A stretch of DNA of 34,217 nucleotides, from positions 1 to 34,217 of the forward strand of contig CAMWMR010000028.1 in the NCBI GenBank assembly GCA_947175425.1, read 5' to 3'. Source of the DNA: an uncultured Porphyromonadaceae bacterium. GTDB lineage: Bacteria; Bacteroidota; Bacteroidia; Bacteroidales; Muribaculaceae. The translations under genes and the position numbers were made by a program. The notes below the pieces were generated by a model. That model searched no databases, was not told where the DNA came from, and was given only the letters and a program-made list of their open reading frames with translations. Positions 17,851 to 26,042 of the stretch are shown here, piece by piece. Position 1 is the first letter of the stretch. The number at the start of each line of letters is the position of its first letter.

Positions 17851-20800
17851 TCAATCCCTTTTCACCAAATCGGAAGGCGAATATCCAAAGAATTTTTTGA
17901 AGCTTGTTGCAAAATATGAAGGAGTTCCATATCCTACCATAGCACTGACTTCGGAAACAGTATATCGTGCCGTTTTTAACAGCTCGAGCGCCTTGTTCAT
18001 GCGCACGCGCCTGATGAATTCGTTGGTTGATTCGCCGGTAAGAGCTTTCATTTTCAAATGAAGATTGGAACGGCTCATGCACATTTCCTTTGCAAAGGCA
18101 TCGGTAGAGAACTGAGAATCGTCCAGATGCTCGTTCATCACTTTGATTGCTCCGGCAAGGAATTCCTCGTCGAGAGGATTCACGGCTACTTTTGCGGGGT
18201 CTATTTCGGTGCAGTTGGTATAACGGTCGATTAAGCGGGCTCGTGTACGCAACTGATTTTTTATTTTTGCCGACAGCAGCTCAAGAGAGAAGGGCTTGGC
18301 TATATAATCGTCGGCACCTACATTCATACCACCCATGCGATCGGCAATATCCGATTTTGCCGACAACATTATTACGGGGATGTGGGAGGTACGGAGATTA
18401 CGTTTTACAGCGCGGCACAATTGCACTCCGTCGACATCGGGCATCATAACATCGGTAAGAATAAGGTCGATTTCTTCGGTTGTAAGCTGTTCTATTGCTT
18501 TTGCTCCGTTTGCCGCGAGAATCACGTTGTAGTTCTTTGCCAAAGAATCGCCAAGATATTTGAGAATTTCGGGATTGTCGTCCACAATCATAACCGAAGG
18601 ACGTTTGTCGGCTGTAGCCGCATCGGCACTGCCTGCATCGGCATTAGCCTCGATTTCGCTCTCGGGGCGTTCAATATCGGGAATATGTATAAAAGACTGA
18701 GCCGGCTTGGAGGAATCCGTTGAATCCTCGCCTGCCCGGAGTTCCTCCTCGGAATATGCGTTGCGGTTAACGGGCAAGGAAACGGTGAAGCTTGTCCCTT
18801 CGCCGAGTTTGCTTTCAACTTTTATATCACCGTGATGCAGCTCGACAAGGCGTTTCACCAGCGACAGACCAATTCCGTTACCGCTGGTGGAATCGTTAAC
18901 CTGATAAAAGCGCGTAAATATTTTATCGAGTTTGTCGGCGGGAATTCCGCATCCTGTATCGGCAACGGTGAAACGAAGCATATCGTTATCCGTTTCAAGG
19001 CTCAGCGAAATTGACTGTCCTTTAGGCGTGTATTTAAAGGCATTGGACAACAGATTGTTAAGTATAAGCTCAATATAATCGTTGTCCAAAAGCAGTTCGG
19101 GCTGCTCAATTGTTGAATCGAGAGTATAGCGTATATTCTTATGCGCCGCCATTGATTCGTAGGATTCAAAAATTCGCCTTGCAATGAGATTTACGTTCAC
19201 CGGCTTTATTTTTAGCTTGAACATACCCATTTCGGCTCTGCGGTAATCGAGCAGCTGGTTCACAATATGCAATATGTGCAAGGTGTTGTTTCTTACGGTT
19301 GTAAGTTTGTCGGTTACAACGGGGTCGTTCTTGCGGGCGAGGAGTTCGTCGATTGGCAGCATCATCAGTGTGAGGGGTGTGCGCAGTTCGTGCGACAGAT
19401 TAATGAAGAACTTCACTTTCATCTCCTCGATTTTTTGCTTTCGCTCAAAATCGGTCTGCTGCAGAATCATCTTTGCCGCCAGCATTTTCCTGTGCCAAAC
19501 GATTCGTAAAATAAAAACGATAATCGCCACTGCTATCAGGCACCATATCGTCAGTGCCCACCACGACAAATACCATACCGGTAATATTTTAATGCCGAGA
19601 GTTGCTATTTCATCGCTCATAATTCCGTCGCTGTTAGCAGCTTTGAGCATAAAGCGGTAGGAGCCGGCGGGAAGATTTGAGTAGGTAACCGCGCGCGTTC
19701 CGGCAACTACGGGAATCCATTGCTTATCAATACCGCCGAGCATATAATAGAACGTGTTGTTACCGTCGGAGATAAAATTGCTCACGGTGAACTCGATAGT
19801 GAACGAGGTCTGGTCGGATTTAAATGTAATATTATCGGTAAGTGCAATATTCTCTTCAAGCAAACCGGTTTCATCGCCGGGAATCACTGGTTTGTCGAAC
19901 AGTCTCAGTCCCACAATACGCGGAGCGGGCGAATATGGATTTGTTTCAAGAACCGAGGGGTTGAAAATACGAATGCCACCTATACCTCCGAACAACATTT
20001 TGCCGTTCGATGCATTCAGCACACTTTTTACCGAAAAATGCTTGTCATCGAAACTGTTGTATGTCGATACGCTTTCCACACCGGCGCTTTCGGCATTTAG
20101 CCGCACCACTCCACGGTTTGTGCTCACCCACAGTTTTCCCAAGGGGTCTTCGGCCACAGCGTTAATACTGTGTCCGGGCAAACCATCGGCCTCATTAAGA
20201 TGCATGAGCTCATTTCCGGCGGAATCAAAGGCCCATAATCCGTTATTCGTAGAAAGCCATATTCTTTTTTTAGTATCCTGAAAAATATGCTCTATAACCG
20301 GCATATTGTCCAAAAAAGCCTGCGGCAAAAAATCTACAGCTTCAAGCTTTCCATTTTCTTCCTTGAACACTGCCGGGCCGTCCTCGCCGTAAACCCATAG
20401 GCGATTGTCGGCATCACGGAACAAGCCGGTTGAGCGTTGCAGTCGGCGGCTTTTGTCAACAATATCGGTTTGCCCGCATACTTTTCCTGTTGCAGGGTCG
20501 TAGAGATACAGGCTGTTGAACGCATTGAGCCACAGCCGGCCGTCGAGCGAAGGTTCTATGGCAAACACATTTCGCGACGGAATACCTGCAGATTTCATTT
20601 TTCCGCTTTTTATATCGAGCACCGTCATTGCGCCTATATGCGTACCGATATATGCTTTTTCGGAATCATCGTCGATATATATGGCCTTTACGTCGTCGGA
20701 GCCAAGTCCGTAGGCTTTGGTAAAGTAGCGGAAAGTTCCTGTTGCAGGAGAATATACGTTTACACCTCCGCTGTTTGTTCCAATCCACACATTGCCGTTC

Positions 20801-21822
20801 TTGTCCTCCACCATTACCGATATAATATTATCGTTCAGCGAGCGTCCTTTTGCCGAATCCTTGCGAAGTGTTGTTACCTGGTTATTCAGCGGATTATAAT
20901 AATTAAGACCTCCGAAGAATGTTCCGAGCCATACTCCGCCCTGATTATCGGAACGGATATTTCTTACCGACGAATGCGAAATACCGTCGTTTCCGGTAGG
21001 AATGCTTATAACCGACTCTCCTGTAGGGCTGATTACGAAAAGGCCGTTGAAAGTTCCTGCCCACAGATTGTTCATGCTGTCGAATTCCAAGGCTCTTACA
21101 TGGCTGTCGGCAGGGACATACGAATAGCGTGTAATGCTGTTTTCGGCGGGACAATAGCGGAATACTCCCTTGCCTTCCGTGCCTATAAGCAGATTGTTGC
21201 CGTCGGCAAGCAAAGTGTTCACATCGGTATCGGCCGGCAGAGGCAGGTATGAGAGAGTTCCGTTGCCCGAAATTTTTGCCACGCCTTTTTTAGCTGTTCC
21301 TGCATACAGACAACCGTCCAACGTGGCCAAATCGTTCACCGGTTCGGCAAGCGCGGGAATTATTCCCTCGAATCTGTTGTGAGCAGTGTTGTAGAGGTAT
21401 AATCCTTCGGCGGTCCCAAGCACAAGCGTAGTATCGGAAACGGCGGCAAATGTGCGTATGGAGCTGTTGCGCCCCGGCATTGCATGAGCGTCGAACGAAT
21501 CGGATTCCTCATTGTAGCGGTATAGAATGTTTCCGGCCGCCGCATACAGGTCGTTCGCCTCAAATGCTACAAATTTAATTCCGCGCTGATTATTGGATAA
21601 GCCTGCCGCCGGGTCGTAATTATAAAATACGTAGCTGTCGAAGCGGCTTATTCCGTCGGGAGTGGCTACCCATAAATATCCATACTTGTCGAATGCAATA
21701 CTGTTGACAGTGGCATGCGGCAGCCCTTGCTGCATCCCTATTTTTTTAAATGACAGATTCGTTGGAACAGCCATAGCGATGACGCTCCATAACGACACAG
21801 TCAACATCGTTAAGAATTTCAT
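17851..21822 (-). CDS. Hybrid two-component system regulator (HTCS) of the PUL
   Basis: A 1323-residue one-protein sensor and regulator. In order: signal peptide (1-18); periplasmic two-propeller sensor with repeated LWVATPDGISRF- and VWIGTNSGGV-type blades (about 25-640); Y_Y_Y domain (about 665-745); one membrane helix (about 750-775); HisKA with phospho-acceptor His811 (INLSHELRTPLT); HATPase (about 905-1018; NNLLSNAFKYT, DTGCGI, GNGIGLSLV); an acidic, Ala/Ser-rich linker (1020-1073); receiver with Asp1124 (LTDVMMPD) and Lys1186; and an AraC-type DNA-binding domain (about 1225-1320; FATSFKKFFGYSPSD). The ligand is probably an oligosaccharide produced in the periplasm, which turns on the PUL. 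It has its own promoter and terminator and so can be made at a basal level. Confidence 0.96.
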   Translation of the reverse strand: MKFLTMLTVSLWSVIAMAVPTNLSFKKIGMQQGLPHATVNSIAFDKYGYLWVATPDGISRFDSYVFYNYDPAAGLSNNQRGIKFVAFEANDLYAAAGNILYRYNEESDSFDAHAMPGRNSSIRTFAAVSDTTLVLGTAEGLYLYNTAHNRFEGIIPALAEPVNDLATLDGCLYAGTAKKGVAKISGNGTLSYLPLPADTDVNTLLADGNNLLIGTEGKGVFRYCPAENSITRYSYVPADSHVRALEFDSMNNLWAGTFNGLFVISPTGESVISIPTGNDGISHSSVRNIRSDNQGGVWLGTFFGGLNYYNPLNNQVTTLRKDSAKGRSLNDNIISVMVEDKNGNVWIGTNSGGVNVYSPATGTFRYFTKAYGLGSDDVKAIYIDDDSEKAYIGTHIGAMTVLDIKSGKMKSAGIPSRNVFAIEPSLDGRLWLNAFNSLYLYDPATGKVCGQTDIVDKSRRLQRSTGLFRDADNRLWVYGEDGPAVFKEENGKLEAVDFLPQAFLDNMPVIEHIFQDTKKRIWLSTNNGLWAFDSAGNELMHLNEADGLPGHSINAVAEDPLGKLWVSTNRGVVRLNAESAGVESVSTYNSFDDKHFSVKSVLNASNGKMLFGGIGGIRIFNPSVLETNPYSPAPRIVGLRLFDKPVIPGDETGLLEENIALTDNITFKSDQTSFTIEFTVSNFISDGNNTFYYMLGGIDKQWIPVVAGTRAVTYSNLPAGSYRFMLKAANSDGIMSDEIATLGIKILPVWYLSWWALTIWCLIAVAIIVFILRIVWHRKMLAAKMILQQTDFERKQKIEEMKVKFFINLSHELRTPLTLMMLPIDELLARKNDPVVTDKLTTVRNNTLHILHIVNQLLDYRRAEMGMFKLKIKPVNVNLIARRIFESYESMAAHKNIRYTLDSTIEQPELLLDNDYIELILNNLLSNAFKYTPKGQSISLSLETDNDMLRFTVADTGCGIPADKLDKIFTRFYQVNDSTSGNGIGLSLVKRLVELHHGDIKVESKLGEGTSFTVSLPVNRNAYSEEELRAGEDSTDSSKPAQSFIHIPDIERPESEIEANADAGSADAATADKRPSVMIVDDNPEILKYLGDSLAKNYNVILAANGAKAIEQLTTEEIDLILTDVMMPDVDGVQLCRAVKRNLRTSHIPVIMLSAKSDIADRMGGMNVGADDYIAKPFSLELLSAKIKNQLRTRARLIDRYTNCTEIDPAKVAVNPLDEEFLAGAIKVMNEHLDDSQFSTDAFAKEMCMSRSNLHLKMKALTGESTNEFIRRVRMNKALELLKTARYTVSEVSAMVGYGTPSYFATSFKKFFGYSPSDLVKRD

Positions 21823-21856
21823 GGCAGAACATGTGCGGATTAATGATTTACAGGCA

Positions 21857-21887
21857 CAAAGTTAGTAATTTTCATGGAATTGATAAA
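21857..21887 (-). promoter_or_regulatory. Putative promoter of the HTCS gene
   Basis: On the minus strand a TTTA element (21887-21884) is followed, 19 bp later, by TAACTTTG (21864-21857). This fits the Bacteroidota -33/-7 promoter (TTTG, N19-21, TAnnTTTG) with one mismatch. It is 34 bp before the HTCS start codon and just past the terminator of the preceding gene. Confidence 0.6.
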
Positions 21888-21892
21888 CATAA

Positions 21893-21931
21893 ATTCAAGT
21901 GAGACTGCTATCACGGCAGCCCCACTTGAAT
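21893..21931 (-). terminator. Terminator of the beta-helix protein gene
   Basis: The minus-strand RNA forms a stem of about 16 bp: ATTCAAGTG with CACTTGAAT, then G-U, G-C and G-U pairs and CTGC/GCAG around a 7-nt loop. The two wobbles are A/C mismatches on the plus strand, so the element serves the minus-strand transcript. It lies 38 nt after the stop codon of the gene at 21969-23618 and is followed by a U-rich tail (TTATGTTTATC). Confidence 0.8.
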
Positions 21932-21968
21932 ATAAAAAACAGAATATGTAATTGGGTATTTCAGGATT

Positions 21969-23618
21969 CTATTTAATTATGACTTTTGTTGACGCTCCGT
22001 TTTTAACGGCAATGTAGATGCCGGGGAAGAGGCGGTCGGAAGCTACTTCGTTTCCTTGCATATTGTAATATACGGTGTTTCCTTCGGTTTCGGCATTGAT
22101 TTGGCCTACGCTTACAAGAGTGGCATTTGCAATTACGAGATTACCGTTGTCGGCAGCAAATGTAAAGTTGCTGTTGGCGCATTCAAATTGGTCGGCGTCG
22201 GAGCAATTGGTGAAAACGGTTTGTCCTACGGTTGGTGTTGTGCCGAGAGTTACCGAAACAGGTGTTGTGTTTGCAATACCTTCGGCGTCGACAGTGGTAT
22301 CGCCGTTAATACGCAGAGAAAGAGAATTGTCGCCCGATATTGAGCAACCTGCCGACGCATTGGTGGTAACGTACTGGTTGGGTACTTCACAATTGGTGAA
22401 TTTTACTCCCGAAATATGCCATGTTCCTCCGGCTGTGGCATCCACAATTCCACGGGCATTGCTTGTGATGAAATTCTCGAATGTTACATTATTGAGGTAT
22501 AAGGCAGCCGAAGATGAGGGCTGGAAAGAGGCAACGGTGAGTTCGGTATTGTTGCCGTCGAAAGTTACATCGTTGAAAGTGAGCGATGTTGTTGCGGTAT
22601 TGGTTACTGCAATGAATCGCGCGCCAACCTCGCCGCGGTTAATAGTAAAGCCGTTGCCGTTTACGATTATTGTTTTACCGGCTGTACGTGAAAGATTGGA
22701 TGTGAGAGTAATATCTTCCTTAATTTCGATTGTGGCCTCGCCCCCGTCTTCCACGGCAGTTATGGCGGCGTTCAAAGTATCGTAACCGGTATCGCCGATA
22801 TAAACGGGATAAACAGGTTCTACGGTTTTTTCTGCAATTACGAGGTTTGTTCCGTCGCTTTCGAGGATGTAGTTTTCGTCGTTTAATGTGAATACATCGG
22901 TAGCGGTGCTGTTACGTACGGCTGTGTTTCCAACTTCGGTAGTGGCAAACGAAAGGGTAACATTTCCGGAGACATCGCTTCCTGCCGCAGGAGTGAATGC
23001 CGAAGTTGAATTGTTTACGTATAGCGAGAACGAGCAATCACCTTCGATAGTGAGGTTGTTGTTTGCCAGCAGAACTTCGGCCGCAGAGCTTGTTGTGCAG
23101 TTTTCGAGCTTGACTCCGTTAAGAACAGCCGAGGGAATATTGCTGTTGCTGTTATTAAGACTTATAATGCTGAACGACGAAGCGACGTTGGCATTTGTAA
23201 CAGTTACATCGGCAAGATTAATGCTGCCACGGCTCACATTGATAACTCCGCGTGCGCTGGCGGTTTCGCCGCCGGTATAGTTGAGCGTGATATTCTCGGC
23301 AGTGAGCGAACCGTTTACGTTCTGCAGATTGAACACAAAGAATGTGGCGAAGTCCACAGTGTGTCCCTCTCCTTTAATTGTTATGTTTTTTTCGCCTACA
23401 AGCAATGCTGCATTTTCATTGGTATTATTGGCGGTTTTGGCGGGAGTTGCTGTAAAATCCTGGAGCACGGTAATTGTGCCTTCCGATTCAATAGCATTGA
23501 AAGCCTCCTGGAAAGTACTGAAACTTCCTTCCACTCCTTCCACACTCAGGTTCTGAGCCATTGCTGCAGGAGCTGCAGTGAGCGCCGCAATGGAAATTAA
23601 TTGTATAAGTTTTTTCAT
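21969..23618 (-). CDS. Secreted parallel beta-helix repeat protein, unknown function
   Basis: A 549-residue exported protein (signal peptide cleaved after AMA, residue 21). The body is Asn/Thr/Val-rich short beta-strands with the spacing of a right-handed beta-helix. It seems to contain two homologous halves: residues about 30-255 open with FSTFQEAFNAIESEGTITVLQDF, and residues about 280-500 open with YDTLNAAITAVEDGGEATIEIKEDI; both then have a KxIxIxGxGxTI strand. Residues 515-549 form a separate tail (VYYNMQGNEV, LFPGIYIAVKNG, KVIIK) resembling C-terminal sorting or anchoring tails of Bacteroidota. I see no catalytic motif, so a lyase activity cannot be claimed; it may be a surface binding or structural protein. 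It has a good promoter and its own terminator and lies between the regulator and the divergent sulfatase operon. Confidence 0.75.
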   Translation of the reverse strand: MKKLIQLISIAALTAAPAAMAQNLSVEGVEGSFSTFQEAFNAIESEGTITVLQDFTATPAKTANNTNENAALLVGEKNITIKGEGHTVDFATFFVFNLQNVNGSLTAENITLNYTGGETASARGVINVSRGSINLADVTVTNANVASSFSIISLNNSNSNIPSAVLNGVKLENCTTSSAAEVLLANNNLTIEGDCSFSLYVNNSTSAFTPAAGSDVSGNVTLSFATTEVGNTAVRNSTATDVFTLNDENYILESDGTNLVIAEKTVEPVYPVYIGDTGYDTLNAAITAVEDGGEATIEIKEDITLTSNLSRTAGKTIIVNGNGFTINRGEVGARFIAVTNTATTSLTFNDVTFDGNNTELTVASFQPSSSAALYLNNVTFENFITSNARGIVDATAGGTWHISGVKFTNCEVPNQYVTTNASAGCSISGDNSLSLRINGDTTVDAEGIANTTPVSVTLGTTPTVGQTVFTNCSDADQFECANSNFTFAADNGNLVIANATLVSVGQINAETEGNTVYYNMQGNEVASDRLFPGIYIAVKNGASTKVIIK

Positions 23619-23683
23619 TTTGTTGGTTTATATTAGTTTTTTCATTTTAAATCGGTACTGTTGATTCGTGGTTGTTTTGAGTG

Positions 23684-23715
23684 CAAATTTATGATGCAGC
23701 CCACTCATTACCAAA
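23684..23715 (-). promoter_or_regulatory. Consensus promoter of the beta-helix protein gene
   Basis: On the minus strand TTTG (23715-23712) is followed after exactly 20 bp by TAAATTTG (23691-23684), a full match to the Bacteroidota vegetative promoter (TTTG, N19-21, TAnnTTTG). It is the best promoter in the window and suggests constitutive or strong expression of the beta-helix protein. The leader of about 60 nt contains a copy of the gene's own start region. Confidence 0.75.
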
Positions 23716-23820
23716 CGATTGAATGGCGTTTGCACAAAATCGAAACATATTTGCACAAACGCAAAACACATGTTCGCAAAACTTGCTACAACTTTAAAAG
23801 GGGTGCGTTTATATACTCTA

Positions 23821-23828
23821 TAAATTTG
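23821..23828 (+). promoter_or_regulatory. Putative -7 box for the sulfatase/uronate operon
   Basis: TAAATTTG on the plus strand matches TAnnTTTG and lies 29 bp before the sulfatase ATG. There is no TTTG at the usual -33 spacing, so activation by a regulator, plausibly the HTCS, is likely. The promoter faces away from the beta-helix gene promoter, and about 130 bp lie between the two -7 boxes. Confidence 0.5.
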
Positions 23829-23857
23829 CAGTGTCAACAAATGCCTGAATTTAGTAT

Positions 23858-25216
23858 ATGAAAAAACGAATTGTCTCAGTACTGTTTTTGCTTGCATCCG
23901 CTTTCTCGGTTTATGCTTCAAAGCCCAACATTATATATATAATGACCGACCAACAGAGTGCAAATGCAATGAGTTGTGCCGGCAATGAAAATCTTTCCAC
24001 TCCCAATATGGACCGACTTGCCGAACACGGGGTGCGTTTTAATAACGCCTACTGTGCCATGCCGCTTAGCGGCCCGTCGCGCTCGGCCATGTTCACCAGT
24101 TATACCCCCTCGGCCACGGGAATGCAGGAAAACGAGACTCCCCTGCCCGACTCTTTGCGAAACCGCACACTGGGGAATATTATGGAACAGGCGGGATATG
24201 CAAACGGCTACAGCGGCAAATGGCACGTAAACACCAATTCACTGCCGGCCGACACTGCTTTCGGGTTCCGAAATCTGCACGGGCATAATGATACGGGTCT
24301 TGCCGAGGCTGCCATTGAATTTCTAAGAGAAGATCACGGCGACAAACCTGTGTTTTTGGTTGCGTCGTTCGACAATCCTCACAATATATGCGAATGGGCG
24401 CGAGGGCAGAAAATGCCTTTTGCGGAAGTTCCGGAAACAGCTGTCGACAGTTGTCCTAATCTGCCTCCCAACTTTAACATCAACCCCTACGATGCCGATA
24501 TTCTACGTTGGGAACGCGAACGCAGCTATCGCCTATACCCCACAAAGGGATACACTGCCGACGACTGGCGCAGATACCGTAATGCCTATTTCCGACTTGT
24601 AGAACATATCGACAGCGAGATAGGCAAGATTGTCGATGAAATCGACAGGCAAAATCTTTGGGATAACACGGTTGTTATTTTCACATCGGACCACGGTGAC
24701 GGACAAGGCGCTCACCAATGGAATCAAAAAACGGCGCTGTGGGAAGAGGTTGCAAATGTTCCGATGATTGTATGCCTTCCAAAAGGCAAGAATGCCGGAA
24801 CGGTGAGCGAGGCTCTTGTAAACAACGGAATAGACCTCATGCCTTCGGTGCTTGATTTCGCCGGAGTGGCGGCGCCTTATTGGTGCAAAGGAACGAGCTA
24901 CCGGAACTGCGCCGAAAATCCGAAAAATACAGGCAATAACGAATATATTGTTGTGGAAACCAATTTCGCCCAGACAGGCGGTACCCGTGGATGGGCAGTG
25001 AGAACTCCTCATTATAAATATGTACTGTATGAGGCCGGCAAAAATCGCGAAATGTTTTTCGATATGGAAAACGACCGCCTTGAACAAGTTAATCTTGCCA
25101 TTGAGGGCAAATATAAGGAAGAGCTTAAAAAACACAGGGAAATGCTGCGCCAATGGATGGAGACTAATCTTATTGGCGAACAGTACCCCTCTACCCGATT
25201 CATACCTGTAAACTAA
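23858..25216 (+). CDS. Ser-type sulfatase (S1 family), exported
   Basis: A 452-residue type I sulfatase with a signal peptide (cleavage after YAS or VYA, near residue 20-21). The active-site motif is SGPSR, with Ser71 as the residue that becomes formylglycine (S-x-P-S-R). Metal ligands are suggested by Asp31 (MTDQQ) and by FTSDHGDGQGAHQW; YSGKWH carries the active-site Lys and His. Ser-type sulfatases need an anSME, which is encoded in the same locus. It would remove sulfate groups from the imported oligosaccharide in the periplasm. It leads the plus-strand operon; kduD follows after 16 bp. The sugar and position desulfated are not readable from the motif alone. Confidence 0.93.
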   Translation: MKKRIVSVLFLLASAFSVYASKPNIIYIMTDQQSANAMSCAGNENLSTPNMDRLAEHGVRFNNAYCAMPLSGPSRSAMFTSYTPSATGMQENETPLPDSLRNRTLGNIMEQAGYANGYSGKWHVNTNSLPADTAFGFRNLHGHNDTGLAEAAIEFLREDHGDKPVFLVASFDNPHNICEWARGQKMPFAEVPETAVDSCPNLPPNFNINPYDADILRWERERSYRLYPTKGYTADDWRRYRNAYFRLVEHIDSEIGKIVDEIDRQNLWDNTVVIFTSDHGDGQGAHQWNQKTALWEEVANVPMIVCLPKGKNAGTVSEALVNNGIDLMPSVLDFAGVAAPYWCKGTSYRNCAENPKNTGNNEYIVVETNFAQTGGTRGWAVRTPHYKYVLYEAGKNREMFFDMENDRLEQVNLAIEGKYKEELKKHREMLRQWMETNLIGEQYPSTRFIPVN

Positions 25217-25232
25217 TAAACCAACCATAATC

Positions 25233-26042
25233 ATGACAACTATTACAACCGACATGTTTTCGCTGCAGGGCAAGACTGCCCTTGTAACCGGAGCGGCCTA
25301 CGGAATAGGTCTTGCAATAGCCCGCGCACTGGCCGGAGCCGGGGCTAAAATAGTTTTCAACTGCTCGCGCCGTGAAACTCTTGAACGCGGCATGAACGCC
25401 TACAAGGAGCTTGGAATCGATGCTAAAGGCTATCTCTGCGATGTTACCGACGAGGAAGCCGTTAAAAACATGGTTGCCGACATTGAGAGTACTGTAGGTA
25501 CTATCGATATTCTCGTCAACAACGCCGGAATAATAAAGCGTGTACCAATGGAAGAAATGGCCGTTGAGGATTTCCGCCGTGTTATCGACGTGGACCTTGT
25601 CGCGCCTTATATATGTGCCAAGGCCGTGATACCCGGCATGATAAAAAAAGGACATGGGAAAATTATAAACATATGCTCGATGATGAGCGAGCTCGGACGC
25701 GAAACTGTAAGCGCTTATGCAGCTGCAAAAGGAGGCCTTAAAATGCTCACCCGTAACATATGCTCCGAATTCGGCGAACATAATATACAATGCAACGGAA
25801 TAGGTCCCGGCTACATTGCCACCGAACAGACAGCCCCGCTTCGCGAACGTCGTCCCGACGGCAGCCGTCATCCTTTCGATGAGTTCATCATTGCCAAAAC
25901 TCCGGCAGGACGCTGGGGAAATCCCGAGGATTTAATGGGGCCGGCCGTGTTCCTGGCTTCCCATGCTTCCGATTTTGTAAACGGCCACGTGCTGTATGTC
26001 GACGGCGGTATACTTGCCTATATCGGAAAACAGCCTCAATGA
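25233..26042 (+). CDS. kduD: KduD-type 2-dehydro-3-deoxy-D-gluconate 5-dehydrogenase (SDR)
   Basis: A 269-residue short-chain dehydrogenase without a signal peptide. The NAD(P)-binding TGAAYGIG is at 19-26, NNAG at 96-99, and the catalytic Ser149, Tyr162 and Lys166 (YAAAK) are in place. The C-terminal GHVLYVDGGILAYIGKQP is typical of the KduD/gluconate 5-dehydrogenase group of Bacteroidales. With kduI, kdgK and eda in the same operon, the likely reaction is reduction of 3-deoxy-D-glycero-2,5-hexodiulosonate to 2-keto-3-deoxygluconate (KDG) in the cytoplasm. Automatic annotation may name it gluconate 5-dehydrogenase. Its stop overlaps the next start by ATGA. Confidence 0.88.
   Translation: MTTITTDMFSLQGKTALVTGAAYGIGLAIARALAGAGAKIVFNCSRRETLERGMNAYKELGIDAKGYLCDVTDEEAVKNMVADIESTVGTIDILVNNAGIIKRVPMEEMAVEDFRRVIDVDLVAPYICAKAVIPGMIKKGHGKIINICSMMSELGRETVSAYAAAKGGLKMLTRNICSEFGEHNIQCNGIGPGYIATEQTAPLRERRPDGSRHPFDEFIIAKTPAGRWGNPEDLMGPAVFLASHASDFVNGHVLYVDGGILAYIGKQPQ

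Noticed and set aside
20437-21252. Plus-strand open frame of 271 codons inside the HTCS gene
   Set aside because: It overlaps the propeller region of the HTCS on the other strand, is Cys/Tyr-rich and lacks any recognisable domain.
21969-23618. Repeated motifs in the beta-helix gene as a possible CRISPR or tandem DNA repeat
   Set aside because: The similarity is at protein level between two halves; there are no short identical repeats with regular spacers.
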